Source: Mesorhizobium sp. YM1C-6-2
GTDB taxonomy: Bacteria; Pseudomonadota; Alphaproteobacteria; Rhizobiales; Rhizobiaceae
Assembly: GCF_003666685.1 (NCBI RefSeq)
Contig: NZ_RCIZ01000001.1
Span: forward strand, 930,001 to 994,000
Length of the DNA stretch: 64,000 nt
Direction of reading: 5' to 3'
The notes under the pieces were generated by a model. It ran no database searches. It was not told the origin of the DNA and saw only the letters and a list, made by a program, of their open reading frames with translations. Position 1 is the stretch's first letter; each line of letters starts with the position of its first letter. This document shows positions 43,840-54,423 of this stretch, piece after piece. The position numbers were made by a program, and so were the translations under genes.

Positions 43840-45438
43840 ATGCCTCGCGTACTCGTTTCCGACAAGCTTTCGCCGACGGCCGTCCAGATATTCAAGGATC
43901 GCGGCGTCGAGGTCGACTATCTTCCCGATGTCGGTCCCGACAAGGAGAAGATGCTCGAAATAATCGGCCAGTATGACGGCCTCGCCATTCGTTCCGCCAC
44001 CAAGGTGACCGAGAAGCTGATCGCTGCGGCGACCAACCTCAAGGTGATTGGCCGCGCCGGCATCGGCGTCGACAATGTCGACATTCCGGCGGCGTCGCGG
44101 AAGGGCATCATCGTGATGAACACGCCCTTTGGCAACTCGATCACCACCGCCGAGCATGCCGTCGCCATGATGTTCGCACTGGCGCGCCAACTGCCGGAGG
44201 CGAACGCCTCGACCAAGGCCGGCAAGTGGGAGAAGAACCGCTTCATGGGCGTCGAGATCACCGGCAAGACGCTCGGCGTGATCGGTTGCGGCAATATCGG
44301 CTCGATCGTCGCCACGCGTGGCGTGGGCCTCAAGATGCATGTCGTTGCCTTCGACCCCTTCCTTTCGGAAGCCCGCGCTTCCGAGCTTGGCGTCGAGAAA
44401 GTCGAACTGGACCAGCTTCTGGCCCGCGCGGACTTCATCACGCTGCACACGCCGCTGACCGACAAGACGAGGAACATCATCAACGCCGACTCGATCGCGA
44501 AGATGAAGAAGGGCGTCTACATCATCAACTGCGCGCGCGGCGAACTGATCGTCGAGGCCGATCTCGTCGCTGCCCTGAAAAGCGGCAAGGTCGCGGGCGC
44601 CGCGATCGACGTGTTTCCGGTGGAGCCAGCGAAATCCAGCCCCTATTTCGAGCTGGAGAATGTTGTGGCGACACCGCATCTCGGTGCCGCGACGACCGAG
44701 GCACAGGAGAATGTCGCTCTCCAGGTCGCCGAACAGATGTCGGACTACCTCATCAAAGGCGCGGTCTCCAACGCCATCAACATGCCCTCGATCACCGCCG
44801 AGGAAGCGCCGCGGCTAAAACCCTTCGTCAAGCTGGCCGAGGTGCTGGGATCGTTCGTCGGGCAAGTGACAGAAGACCCGATCAAGGAAGTGGAGATCAT
44901 CTTCGACGGCGCCACCGCGCAGATGAACACGCGCGCCCTGATCAGCGCCGCGCTCGCCGGGCTGATCCGGCCGCAGGTCGCCGACGTCAACATGGTGTCG
45001 GCGCCGATCATGGCCAAAGAGCGAGGCATCATGCTGTCGGAGGTCAAGCGCGACAAGTCGGGCGTGTTCGACGGCTACATCATGCTGAAGGTGACGACCG
45101 AGCACATCACGCGCACGATCGCAGGCACCTGCTTTTCCGACGGCAAGCCGCGTTTCATCCAGATCAAGGGAATCAACCTCGACGCCGAGGTTGGCCAGCA
45201 CATGCTCTACACGACCAACGCGGATGCGCCGGGCATTATCGGCCTGCTCGGCACGCTCTGCGGCGAGAACGGCGTCAACATCGCCAACTTCCAGCTCGGC
45301 CGCAACCGCCCCGGCGGCGACGCCATCGCGCTGCTCTACCTCGACGCTCCCTTCCCGGAGAATGTGCTTGCCCAGGTGCGGGCGCATGAAGCGATCGATT
45401 CCGCCAAGCGGCTGCAGTTCGACGTGGGAGTAATGTGA
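43840..45438 (+). CDS. serA: D-3-phosphoglycerate dehydrogenase
   Basis: Committed step of serine synthesis. The 532-residue long form contains a D-2-hydroxyacid dehydrogenase core with NAD-binding GCGNIGS (149-155) and catalytic R233, E262 and H280, an intervening domain (about 310-450), and a C-terminal ACT domain (about 455-532: DAPGIIGLLGTLCGENGVNIANF) that normally binds serine for feedback inhibition. It is cotranscribed with serC. Confidence 0.96.
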   Translation: MPRVLVSDKLSPTAVQIFKDRGVEVDYLPDVGPDKEKMLEIIGQYDGLAIRSATKVTEKLIAAATNLKVIGRAGIGVDNVDIPAASRKGIIVMNTPFGNSITTAEHAVAMMFALARQLPEANASTKAGKWEKNRFMGVEITGKTLGVIGCGNIGSIVATRGVGLKMHVVAFDPFLSEARASELGVEKVELDQLLARADFITLHTPLTDKTRNIINADSIAKMKKGVYIINCARGELIVEADLVAALKSGKVAGAAIDVFPVEPAKSSPYFELENVVATPHLGAATTEAQENVALQVAEQMSDYLIKGAVSNAINMPSITAEEAPRLKPFVKLAEVLGSFVGQVTEDPIKEVEIIFDGATAQMNTRALISAALAGLIRPQVADVNMVSAPIMAKERGIMLSEVKRDKSGVFDGYIMLKVTTEHITRTIAGTCFSDGKPRFIQIKGINLDAEVGQHMLYTTNADAPGIIGLLGTLCGENGVNIANFQLGRNRPGGDAIALLYLDAPFPENVLAQVRAHEAIDSAKRLQFDVGVM

Positions 45439-45530
45439 GGTCGACCGACAGAATTCTGCGCATCCCTTGACCCGGCGGGACAACCTTGCTTTCAGGGTAG
45501 TCGAACAGCAAGTCGAGGGATGAACAGACG

Positions 45531-46691
45531 ATGTCGAATAGCGAGATTCAGCTGCCGGCCGATGGAGTTTTTCTGGGTCGCGCGATGGCCGAAGGCTGGG
45601 CGCATCCGGCGATCGTCACCGTGCGCGACGGGATGGTTCTCGATATCACGTCCGGATCAGCGCCGACCTCGCGGGACGTTTGCGAGCAAGCCGACCCGGC
45701 CGGCTACGTGGCGAGCGCCGAGGGAAGGCCGATTGGAACGCTCTCCGATATCGCTGCGAACAGCTTTGCGGATAAGCATGATCGGACGCGGCCCTACCTT
45801 CTTTCGCCGGTCGACCTCCAGGCCGTGAAGGCCGCCGGCGTCACCTTCGTCGTATCGCTTCTGGAACGCGTCATCGAGGAGCAGGCGCGCGGCTCGGCCG
45901 CAAAGGCCGACGCCATCCGGGCGGATATTGCGGCATTAATCGGCCACGACCTTTCCAAGCTGAAGCCGGGCTCGGACGAGGCGGCTGGCGTCAAGGCGAA
46001 ATTGATCGAGCGGGGCGTCTGGTCGCAATATCTCGAAGTCGGCATCGGCCCGGACGCAGAAGTCTTCACCAAATGCCAGCCCATGGCATCGGTCGGCTTT
46101 GGTGCCGATGTCGGGCTGCACCCGATCTCGACCTGGAACAATCCGGAACCGGAAGTCGCGGTTATCGCGTCGAGCGAGGGCCGCATCGTCGGCGCCACGC
46201 TCGGCAACGACGTCAACCTGCGCGACGTCGAGGGCCGCTCGGCGCTGCTGCTCGGCAAGGCGAAGGACAACAACGCATCTGCGTCGCTCGGTCCGTTCAT
46301 TCGCCTGTTCGACAAAGACTTCACGCTCGCCGACGTGAAATCGGCGGTGGTAGGGTTGAAGGTCGAGGGCGAGGACGGCTTCGTTCTCGACGGACAGAGT
46401 TCGATGGCGGAGATCAGCAGGTCGCCCGAAGAGCTGGTCGCATCGGCCATAGGTCCGCATCATCAGTATCCGGACGGACTTGCCCTCTATCTCGGCACCA
46501 TGTTCGCGCCGGTCAAGGATCGTGGGGAGGCGGGCAAGGGGTTCACGCACAATGTCGGCGACATGGTCACCATCTCGTCGGAGAAGCTCGGTGCGCTGGT
46601 CAACCGCGTTCGATTGTCGCCGGACTGTGCGCCTTGGACCTACGGCACCAGCCACCTTATGCGGGATCTCGCCAAGGCCAGGCTGATCTAG
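45531..46691 (+). CDS. Fumarylacetoacetate hydrolase-family protein
   Basis: A 386-residue FAH-fold enzyme. Acidic metal ligands of the family are suggested by EVGIGPDAEVF, EPEVAVIAS and LGNDVNLRDVEGRSALLLGKAKDNN. FAH-family enzymes split C-C bonds or dehydrate sugar acids, such as 2-keto-3-deoxy acids and acylpyruvates; the exact substrate cannot be told here. An N-terminal region of about 120 residues precedes the FAH core, as in fungal-type and arabonate-dehydratase-type members. It is 92 bp after serA and probably separate. Confidence 0.85.
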   Translation: MSNSEIQLPADGVFLGRAMAEGWAHPAIVTVRDGMVLDITSGSAPTSRDVCEQADPAGYVASAEGRPIGTLSDIAANSFADKHDRTRPYLLSPVDLQAVKAAGVTFVVSLLERVIEEQARGSAAKADAIRADIAALIGHDLSKLKPGSDEAAGVKAKLIERGVWSQYLEVGIGPDAEVFTKCQPMASVGFGADVGLHPISTWNNPEPEVAVIASSEGRIVGATLGNDVNLRDVEGRSALLLGKAKDNNASASLGPFIRLFDKDFTLADVKSAVVGLKVEGEDGFVLDGQSSMAEISRSPEELVASAIGPHHQYPDGLALYLGTMFAPVKDRGEAGKGFTHNVGDMVTISSEKLGALVNRVRLSPDCAPWTYGTSHLMRDLAKARLI

Positions 46692-46692
46692 T

Positions 46693-47592
46693 TCAGGCTT
46701 GGCGGGCCGCGGCTTTGCGTCCGCTCGTCTCGGCGAGCCATATGCCGCCGAGCACCAGCGCTAGCGCGATGGCGTGATAGGTATGGAACGCCTCGCTAAC
46801 CACCACGACCGAAAGCAATGTCCCGAAGACCGGCACGAGGTTGACGAAGAGGCCGGCGCGGTTCGCGCCGATCAGTTCGACTGCCCGCACGTAGAAGATC
46901 TGAGCCAGGATCGACGGGAAGATCACGGTGTAGAGGATGACAGCCCATCCCATCGTGTCCGGCATGATGCTGGCGCCGGCCTGCGCCTCAACCAGTGCGA
47001 AGGGAACGGATGCGACGAAGGCTCCCGCCGTCAGCGCGATCATCAGGCTCTGCCAGTGGATGTCCGGCTTGAAGCGTAGCGCTATCGTGTAGCCGGCATA
47101 GCCGATGACCGCGCCGATCATCAGCATGTCGCCCACGTTGACATCGAGCGCGAGAAGCCTGGCCGGGTTGCCATGGCTGGCGGTGAGGGCCACGCCGACC
47201 AGCGACACGAGAAAGCCGGTGATCTGCGCCCAGCTGGCGTGAAGCCGGAAGAGCAGGAAGTTGCCGATGAAGATCAGCATCGGGATACCCGCTTGCTCGA
47301 TGCTGACATTGATCGCCGAGGTGTAGACCACTGCGGAATAGAGCGCGATGTTGAAGACCGAGAAGCCGACCGCGCCGAGCGCCATGAGATAGACCGCATG
47401 CTGCCGCACCTTCGGCCAGTCGGCCACGAGCCTCGGCCAGCCGATAATGCAAAGGACAAGGAGCGCGATGCCCCAGCGCCCGGCAGTCAGCAGCATCGGT
47501 GAGACATGGCCGATGGCGAGCTTGCCGGCGACGGCGTTGCCGCCCCAGAAAAACGTGGTCAGAAGCAGGAGAACGTAGGCGGTCTTGTGCAT
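46693..47592 (-). CDS. DMT-superfamily (EamA) transporter
   Basis: A 299-residue inner-membrane protein with ten helices in two EamA repeats, beginning VLLLLTTFFWGGNAVAGKLA and with the second repeat starting around 150. EamA proteins usually export amino acids or metabolites; no substrate can be assigned. It ends one base away from the convergent FAH-family gene and is divergent from purA. Confidence 0.92.
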   Translation of the reverse strand: MHKTAYVLLLLTTFFWGGNAVAGKLAIGHVSPMLLTAGRWGIALLVLCIIGWPRLVADWPKVRQHAVYLMALGAVGFSVFNIALYSAVVYTSAINVSIEQAGIPMLIFIGNFLLFRLHASWAQITGFLVSLVGVALTASHGNPARLLALDVNVGDMLMIGAVIGYAGYTIALRFKPDIHWQSLMIALTAGAFVASVPFALVEAQAGASIMPDTMGWAVILYTVIFPSILAQIFYVRAVELIGANRAGLFVNLVPVFGTLLSVVVVSEAFHTYHAIALALVLGGIWLAETSGRKAAARQA

Positions 47593-47782
47593 GTCCGTCC
47601 CGATCGGCGGGTCTCCGGACCTAATCTGCGGGACCGACCAAGTAAAGCACGTGCAAACCGCGACTTATTGTGTCTGCCGGTTTTGAGCGCAAAGAAATGT
47701 CGCGTTCGAAAGGCCTTGTCGCTATAGAGGCCTGTCGTTTGCGTGGGCGGCACGCAGGCTTGGAAGATCGAAGGGAAGAATT

Positions 47783-49078
<1,296 letters not shown>

Positions 49079-49150
49079 TTAATGGGCTTCCCGGTATAAT
49101 GCGTTCAAGGACTTAACGCTCGCCGGGAACCGGCTTATAGGTCGATTAGT

Positions 49151-50689
49151 ATGGCAGATTTCGTAGCGGTTCTGAAAAAGACGCTCGACGGGATGGGCGA
49201 AACCACTCCGGCGATACGCGAGCGCGTTTACGAGAAGGCGCGTGCGACGGTAGCCGCGAAGCTGGCCGCCATCAATCCGCCGCCGCCGCCAAGCGTCGCC
49301 GACCGCCAGCGGCGTGCTCTCGAGGACGCTATCGCCTCGGTCGAGAAGGGGTATGCCGCGAATTCGGATCCGCTGTCCGAACTCGAGGATGTTTTCGCGT
49401 CTCTGAAGAACCCGCAGCCTAAGGCACTGGAGCAACCAGCGGCAAAAACCGGAGCCTGGCCGAAGGCCACGCCCGCGCCGGCCGCTCCTCGTCCTGCCGC
49501 CCCGGCCGCGTCCCGGGCTGCCGAACCGGCACCCAGGAGGGCACCGGCCCCGCCTCCTCCTCCCACACCCGCACGCCAGCAGGCTCCGGTCGCTGCGGCC
49601 GCGGAACCTGTCGATCTTGGTGCGGACGACGCGCCTGAGGAATTCACCCGGCATCGGCCGGACGCAGTGCGCAAACGCAACTACGGACCGCTGCTGGTCG
49701 CTGCGGTGATGCTCGCAGTCGTTGCCGGCGGCGGCTATGGCATATGGCTTAATCGCGACGCCTTTGGCGCCATGATCGGCCTCGGCGGTGATGCCGAAAC
49801 GGTAGTGACCACGCCTTTGGTGACGGAGCCGGCGGAGGCGACGCCTGCGGCGGAAGCGCCGGCTGGGACGACCAGCGAAACCCCCAAATTCACCCAGCGC
49901 CTAACGCCCGAAGGCACCGAGACGGATCCCGGCCCCGCCAACGGCGAAGCGACCATTGGCGAAGGTACGTCGGTGGCTACGCTGACCCAGCCGCCGGGTG
50001 CGACGCCGCCGATCGGGGCGCAGCCTGGCCAGACGCCTGGCGAAGAGGCTATTCCCGGGGCTTCGGACGAAGCGGCTGCAGGTGCTGCGCCCGATTCGGG
50101 GCTCGCCGTCGGCCAGAAAGCGATCTTCTACGAGGAGCGCACCAGCGCGTCGGAAGGCTCTGCCGAGCCCGGCTCGATCGTCTGGTCGCTGGTGCAGGAA
50201 TCGCCCGGCAACAATCTGCCGCCCGAACCGGCGATCCGCGCCGAAGCGACCATTCCCGGCAAGGACGTGCAATTGCGCATGACGATCAAGCGCAATGCCG
50301 ATCAGTCGCTGCCGGCCAGCCACATCATCGAGATGATCTTCCTGACGCCCGAGGGCTTCCCCGGCGGCGGCATCGAGAACATCCTGCGAGTCGCCATGAA
50401 GGGGTCCGAGCAGGAGGCGGGCAACCCGCTGATCGGCATCCCCGCCAAGATCGCCGACGGCTTCTTCCTGGTGGCGCTGAATGACAGCAAGGCTGAAAGC
50501 CAGGCCAATCTGACGCTGCTGCGTCGCCAAAGCTGGATCGACATTCCGGTGGTCTATAAATCCGGCCGCCGCGCGCTCTTCACGATGGAAAAGGGCATCC
50601 CTGGGGACAAGGTGTTCGACGAAGCCTTGAAGGCCTGGGCCGCCGCGAGCGCAGGTTCGGAAGCCGCACCGGCCGATCAACCAGGTTGA
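49151..50689 (+). CDS. Pro/Ala-rich single-pass membrane protein of unknown function
   Basis: A 512-residue protein without a named family that I recognise. Layout: an N-terminal helical part (1-80, MADFVAVLKKTLDGM), a Pro/Ala-rich cytoplasmic linker (about 95-155), one transmembrane helix (about 178-196, LLVAAVMLAVVAGGGYGIW), another Pro/Glu/Ala-rich linker (about 205-310), and a C-terminal globular periplasmic domain (about 320-500, with GLAVGQKAIFYEERTS and FFLVALND). A protein of this layout follows purA in related rhizobia as I recall. The shape suits a cell-envelope organiser. It starts 72 bp after purA. Confidence 0.7.
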   Translation: MADFVAVLKKTLDGMGETTPAIRERVYEKARATVAAKLAAINPPPPPSVADRQRRALEDAIASVEKGYAANSDPLSELEDVFASLKNPQPKALEQPAAKTGAWPKATPAPAAPRPAAPAASRAAEPAPRRAPAPPPPPTPARQQAPVAAAAEPVDLGADDAPEEFTRHRPDAVRKRNYGPLLVAAVMLAVVAGGGYGIWLNRDAFGAMIGLGGDAETVVTTPLVTEPAEATPAAEAPAGTTSETPKFTQRLTPEGTETDPGPANGEATIGEGTSVATLTQPPGATPPIGAQPGQTPGEEAIPGASDEAAAGAAPDSGLAVGQKAIFYEERTSASEGSAEPGSIVWSLVQESPGNNLPPEPAIRAEATIPGKDVQLRMTIKRNADQSLPASHIIEMIFLTPEGFPGGGIENILRVAMKGSEQEAGNPLIGIPAKIADGFFLVALNDSKAESQANLTLLRRQSWIDIPVVYKSGRRALFTMEKGIPGDKVFDEALKAWAAASAGSEAAPADQPG

Positions 50690-50694
50690 TCGGC
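50670..50694. terminator. 12-bp inverted repeat between convergent genes
   Basis: GGCCGATCAACC and GGTTGATCGGCC meet around one central base, overlapping the last codons of the Pro/Ala-rich protein and lying 11 bp from the convergent ABC-F stop. There is no long T run, so termination is likely but weak in both directions. Confidence 0.5.
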
Positions 50695-50704
50695 CCCTTG
50701 GTAG

Positions 50705-52522
50705 CTAGCCCTCCAGCTCTTCCCTGAGCATTTCGAGTTCCAGCCATTCCTCTTCCATCGCCGCCAGCGACTGCCGTTCCTGGTCGAGTGCGGCGATGGT
50801 CTTGGCGAAAGATGCCGGATTCTTTTCGTAGAAGTTCGGATCGGCGAGCTGGTTCTCAAGCGTCTGTATGGAGGCGGACACGGCGGCCATCTTGTTAGGC
50901 AGCGTTTCCAGGGCGAATTTCTGCTTGTAGGACAGTTTTTTCGCAGGCGCTTTTGGCTGGGCGGAGGCTTCGGGCGTGGCCTTGGACGAGGTCTCCTGTT
51001 GGCCGCCGCGCGCCTTCCGGTCCTCCAACCTTGTTCCGCCGCGTTGCGCTAGCATGTCCGAATAGCCGCCGGCATATTCCACCCAGCGGCCGCCGCCATC
51101 CGGCGCGATGATGCTGGTCACCGTGCGGTCGAGGAAGTCGCGGTCGTGGCTGACGAGGAGCACCGTGCCAGCGAATCCCGCCACGAGTTCCTGCAGCAGT
51201 TCCAACGTTTCCATGTCGAGGTCGTTGGTAGGCTCGTCGAGCACCAACAGATTGGCCGGCCGCGACAGCACGCGTGCTAGGATCAGGCGCGCTCTTTCGC
51301 CGCCGGACAATTCACGGACCGGCGTCCGCGCATTCTCCGCCTTGAACAGGAAATCCTTCATGTAGGAGACGACGTGACGCTCCTCGCCGTTCACGACGAC
51401 GGTCTCGCCGCGCCCGTCGGTCAGGAAATGCGCCAGCGTCTCGTTGGGATCGACGGCCGCGCGCTTCTGGTCGAGGGTAGCGATCTCGAGATTGACGCCA
51501 AGTCGCACCGTGCCGGAGTCCGGCTCGATCTCTCCGGTCAGCATCTTCAGGAGCGTTGTCTTTCCGGCGCCGTTCGGCCCGACAAGGCCGATCCGGTCGC
51601 CCCGCTGGATACGCGTAGAAAAGTCCTTCACGACAGTGAGATCGCCAAAGCTCTTGGAGATGGACTTCGCCTCGATCACCAGCTTGCCGGATTCGGCTGC
51701 GTCGCTCGCCGTCATCGTGGCTACGCCCTCAGCGCCACGATGCCCGCGGAACTTCTTGCGCATCGCCTGCAATTCGCCGAGCCGGCGCATGTTGCGCTTG
51801 CGCCGCGCGGTGACGCCATAGCGCAGCCAATGCTCCTCGCGCACGATCTGGCGACCGAGCTTGTGCTGCTCGCGCTCCTCCTCCTCGAGGATCGTGTCCC
51901 GCCATTCCTCGAAATGCGCAAAGCCCTTGTCCAGACGCCGGGTCTGGCCGCGGTCGAGCCAGACGGTCGCCTTGCTGACCCGCTCCAGGAAACGGCGGTC
52001 GTGGGAGATCACGACGAGGGCGGACGACGAGCGTGCAAGTTCGTCCTCCAGCCATTCGATCACCGACAGATCAAGGTGGTTCGTCGGCTCGTCGAGCAGC
52101 AATATGTCCGGTTTCGGCGCCATGACCCGGGCAAGGGCGGCCCGGCGCGCCTCGCCGCCGGACAGCTCGTCCGGCTTCTCGTCGCCGCTCAGGCCGAGAT
52201 GTTCAAGCAGATAGGTCGCGCGGTGCGGGTCGTCGGCGGGACCGAGCCCGGCCTCGACGTAGGCGCGGGTGGTTGCAAAGCCTTCCATGTCAGGCATTTG
52301 CGGCAGGTAGCGCACCGTGGCGGAGGGATGGCGGAAGACCTTTCCGTCCTGCGGTTCGATCAGGCCGGCGGCGATCTTGAGCAGCGTCGACTTGCCCGAG
52401 CCATTGCGGCCGACCAGGGCGATGCGGTCGCCCGTCGAAACCGATAGTTCTGCGCCTTCGAGCAGCGGCGTGCCGCCGAAGGTCAGCGTGATGCCGTCCA
52501 GCGTCAGGAGTGGAGGAGCCAT
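50705..52522 (-). CDS. ABC-F family ATPase
   Basis: A 605-residue soluble protein with two ABC ATPase domains and no membrane part: Walker A GRNGSGKST and signature LSGGEARRAALAR in the first, an Arg-rich linker (MRRLGELQAMRKKFRG), then GPNGAGKTT and LSGGERARLILAR in the second, and a C-terminal coiled coil (about 530-605). ABC-F proteins act on ribosomes, adjusting the E site; the Uup-like form has such a C-terminal DNA/RNA-binding coil. The start at 52522 gives MAPPLLTLDGITLTFGG; the longer frame overlaps the thiamine gene. Confidence 0.9.
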   Translation of the reverse strand: MAPPLLTLDGITLTFGGTPLLEGAELSVSTGDRIALVGRNGSGKSTLLKIAAGLIEPQDGKVFRHPSATVRYLPQMPDMEGFATTRAYVEAGLGPADDPHRATYLLEHLGLSGDEKPDELSGGEARRAALARVMAPKPDILLLDEPTNHLDLSVIEWLEDELARSSSALVVISHDRRFLERVSKATVWLDRGQTRRLDKGFAHFEEWRDTILEEEEREQHKLGRQIVREEHWLRYGVTARRKRNMRRLGELQAMRKKFRGHRGAEGVATMTASDAAESGKLVIEAKSISKSFGDLTVVKDFSTRIQRGDRIGLVGPNGAGKTTLLKMLTGEIEPDSGTVRLGVNLEIATLDQKRAAVDPNETLAHFLTDGRGETVVVNGEERHVVSYMKDFLFKAENARTPVRELSGGERARLILARVLSRPANLLVLDEPTNDLDMETLELLQELVAGFAGTVLLVSHDRDFLDRTVTSIIAPDGGGRWVEYAGGYSDMLAQRGGTRLEDRKARGGQQETSSKATPEASAQPKAPAKKLSYKQKFALETLPNKMAAVSASIQTLENQLADPNFYEKNPASFAKTIAALDQERQSLAAMEEEWLELEMLREELEG

Positions 52523-52530
52523 TCGTCTGT

Positions 52531-53175
52531 CTAGAGGCCCTCGGCTGGATAGGGGTGGGCAAGCAGCAGGGCGCGGCCGACCGCAAGCGAGATGCGCAGG
52601 TCGCCGCGCACTTCGTTGGACAAAGTGAGGGAAGTCCCGAATGGAACCTCGACGCTGTCGAGGGGCCATTTCGCGCCCATCACGGATACGCCCGACAGAT
52701 GCGAGAAGCCAAGGATGCTGAACAGCGTCCCGTCGTCGAAGTCGAAATCGCGCGAGCCGGGCAGGAGCGGGTGCGCTTCCTGCTCGCCGCTGGTGATGAT
52801 GACCGGTAGGCCCTCCTTGGCTCGGCGGATCGCCAGCGCGACATGCAGGAAGGCGTGGTCGGCCCGCGCTCCGCCGAAGGCGCCGGCCAGCACAAGAGAC
52901 GTGGCGCCGCGGGCCAGCGCCTCGGCGACCGCGAGTTCACCGTCGGTGCTGTCCTTGTCCTGCGGGAAGCGGTTTTGCGGGATGGCCGGATATTCGGCGA
53001 CCAGCTCATCGGAAACGGAATCGAAGTCGCCCACCCAGATCTCCGGCGTCACGCCAAGCGACTTGGCATGCTTTATGCCCGCATCAGCGGCAATCACGCG
53101 TGCGCCCGCAACCTGCGCCTCAAGGCGCGGCGTGCAGACCAGCTTGCCGCCGAGAAGGATGAGGAATCTGCTCAT
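52531..53175 (-). CDS. Thiamine pyrophosphokinase
   Basis: Converts thiamine and ATP to thiamine diphosphate. The 214-residue protein has the two TPK metal/substrate motifs GDFDS (49-53) and DKDSTD (73-78), plus GAFGGARADH (97-106). It lies eight bases upstream of the ABC-F gene on the same strand and is divergent from the TPP-riboswitch-controlled thiamine transporter, so uptake and activation are encoded back to back. No riboswitch is seen on its own side. Confidence 0.92.
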   Translation of the reverse strand: MSRFLILLGGKLVCTPRLEAQVAGARVIAADAGIKHAKSLGVTPEIWVGDFDSVSDELVAEYPAIPQNRFPQDKDSTDGELAVAEALARGATSLVLAGAFGGARADHAFLHVALAIRRAKEGLPVIITSGEQEAHPLLPGSRDFDFDDGTLFSILGFSHLSGVSVMGAKWPLDSVEVPFGTSLTLSNEVRGDLRISLAVGRALLLAHPYPAEGL

Positions 53176-53280
53176 GGCGGCCCCTTACCACGCGGAATAT
53201 CGGAAGTGGAAGGCGCAAAGCCGTGCTGGAACAACAAAAGCTTGCCTGCGCAGGGCTTGGGCACTATCTGTCATCTCGCT

Positions 53281-53364
53281 CTAACGGGGTGCCGGCTTGT
53301 TCCGGCTGAGAGGCTGACGCCAACCCGCTGAACCTGATCCGGTTTGTACCGGCGGAGGGATTAG
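53281..53364 (+). promoter_or_regulatory. TPP (THI-box) riboswitch
   Basis: The aptamer is read as CTAACGGGGTGCC, GGCTGAGAGG, CCAACCCGCTGAACCTGATCC and GGCGGAGGGATTAG; the CTGAGA and CTGAACCTGATC blocks are the conserved pyrimidine- and pyrophosphate-binding parts. The ends CTAA/TTAG pair. It is 58 bp upstream of thiB and governs the thiamine transporter operon. Confidence 0.96.
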
Positions 53365-53381
53365 ACGCTTCGGAAGTACCC

Positions 53382-53420
53382 GGCGCCTGGTTTCCCTTCA
53401 ACACGAACGAAGGAGGCGCC
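53382..53420 (+). promoter_or_regulatory. Ribosome-site-sequestering hairpin of thiB
   Basis: GGCGCC (53382-53387) can pair with GGCGCC (53415-53420), and CCTTC (53395-53399) with GAAGG (53409-53413), burying the GAAGGAGG ribosome site one base from the thiB ATG. This is the natural expression platform for the riboswitch: TPP binding would favour this fold and stop translation. There is no T run, so transcriptional termination is unlikely. Confidence 0.75.
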
Positions 53421-53421
53421 G

Positions 53422-54423
53422 ATGCGCACGAAATTTTTGCCCCTGATCGTCCTTGCTCTCGCCGGGTTGCCTTTTCCCGCGGCTGCTCAGGACAAACTCA
53501 GGGTCTACACCTATGACAGCTTCACCGCCGAATGGGGGCCAGGCCCCCAGGTTGAAAAGGCTTTCGAGGCTGAATGCGGTTGCGATCTCCAGTTCGTGGC
53601 CGTCGCCGACGGCGTCGCGCTGCTTAACCGGCTGAAACTGGAAGGCGCCTCGACGAAGGCCGACATCGTGCTCGGCCTCGACACCAATCTGACGGCGGAG
53701 GCGAAGGCGACAGGCCTGTTCGTGCCGGCCGGCATTGACACCAGCGCGGTCAAGGTTCCGGGCGGCTGGAGCGACGACGTCTTCGTGCCCTACGACTACG
53801 CCCATTTCGCCGTCATCTACGATTCCGAGAAGCTGGCGAACCCGCCGAAGAGCTTGCATGAGCTTGTCGAGGGCGATCCGGACCAGAAAATCGTGCTTCA
53901 GGACCCGCGCACCTCGACCCCCGGCCTGGGCATGGTTCTGTGGGTGAAGGCGGTCTACGGCGACAAGGCTCCCGAGGCCTGGGCGAAGCTCAAGGGCCGT
54001 GTTCTGACCGTGACGCCCGGCTGGAGCGAGGCCTATGGGCTCTTCACCAAGGGCGAGGCGCCGATGGTGCTTTCCTATACGAGCTCGCCAGCCTATCACA
54101 TGGTCGCGGAGAACACGGAAAGGTACAAAGCCGCTGCCTTCGAGGAGGGCCACTATCTCCAGATCGAGGTGGCCGGCATCACCACGACTGGCGCGAAAAA
54201 CCCGCTTGCGGCGAAATTCATCGCCTTCATGACCGGACCCGGCTTCCAGGACGTCATTCCGGAGACAAACTGGATGTTCCCGGCCGGCAAGACCGACAAG
54301 CCGCTCAATCCTGCCTTCGGAAAGCTTGTCGAGCCTGAAAAGACACTGCTCTTTTCGGCGGAAGAGGTGGCGGCGAACCGCAAGGCCTGGGTCGACGAAT
54401 GGCTCGCGGCGATGAGCAGGTGA
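53422..54423 (+). CDS. thiB: Thiamine ABC transporter substrate-binding protein
   Basis: A 333-residue periplasmic receptor for thiamine and its phosphates. Sec signal peptide ([18 protein letters not shown], cleavage near residue 23) precedes [19 protein letters not shown], the ThiB start, followed by [17 protein letters not shown] and the hinge [15 protein letters not shown]. It is the first gene of thiBPQ, under the TPP riboswitch. Confidence 0.95.
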   Translation: MRTKFLPLIVLALAGLPFPAAAQDKLRVYTYDSFTAEWGPGPQVEKAFEAECGCDLQFVAVADGVALLNRLKLEGASTKADIVLGLDTNLTAEAKATGLFVPAGIDTSAVKVPGGWSDDVFVPYDYAHFAVIYDSEKLANPPKSLHELVEGDPDQKIVLQDPRTSTPGLGMVLWVKAVYGDKAPEAWAKLKGRVLTVTPGWSEAYGLFTKGEAPMVLSYTSSPAYHMVAENTERYKAAAFEEGHYLQIEVAGITTTGAKNPLAAKFIAFMTGPGFQDVIPETNWMFPAGKTDKPLNPAFGKLVEPEKTLLFSAEEVAANRKAWVDEWLAAMSR

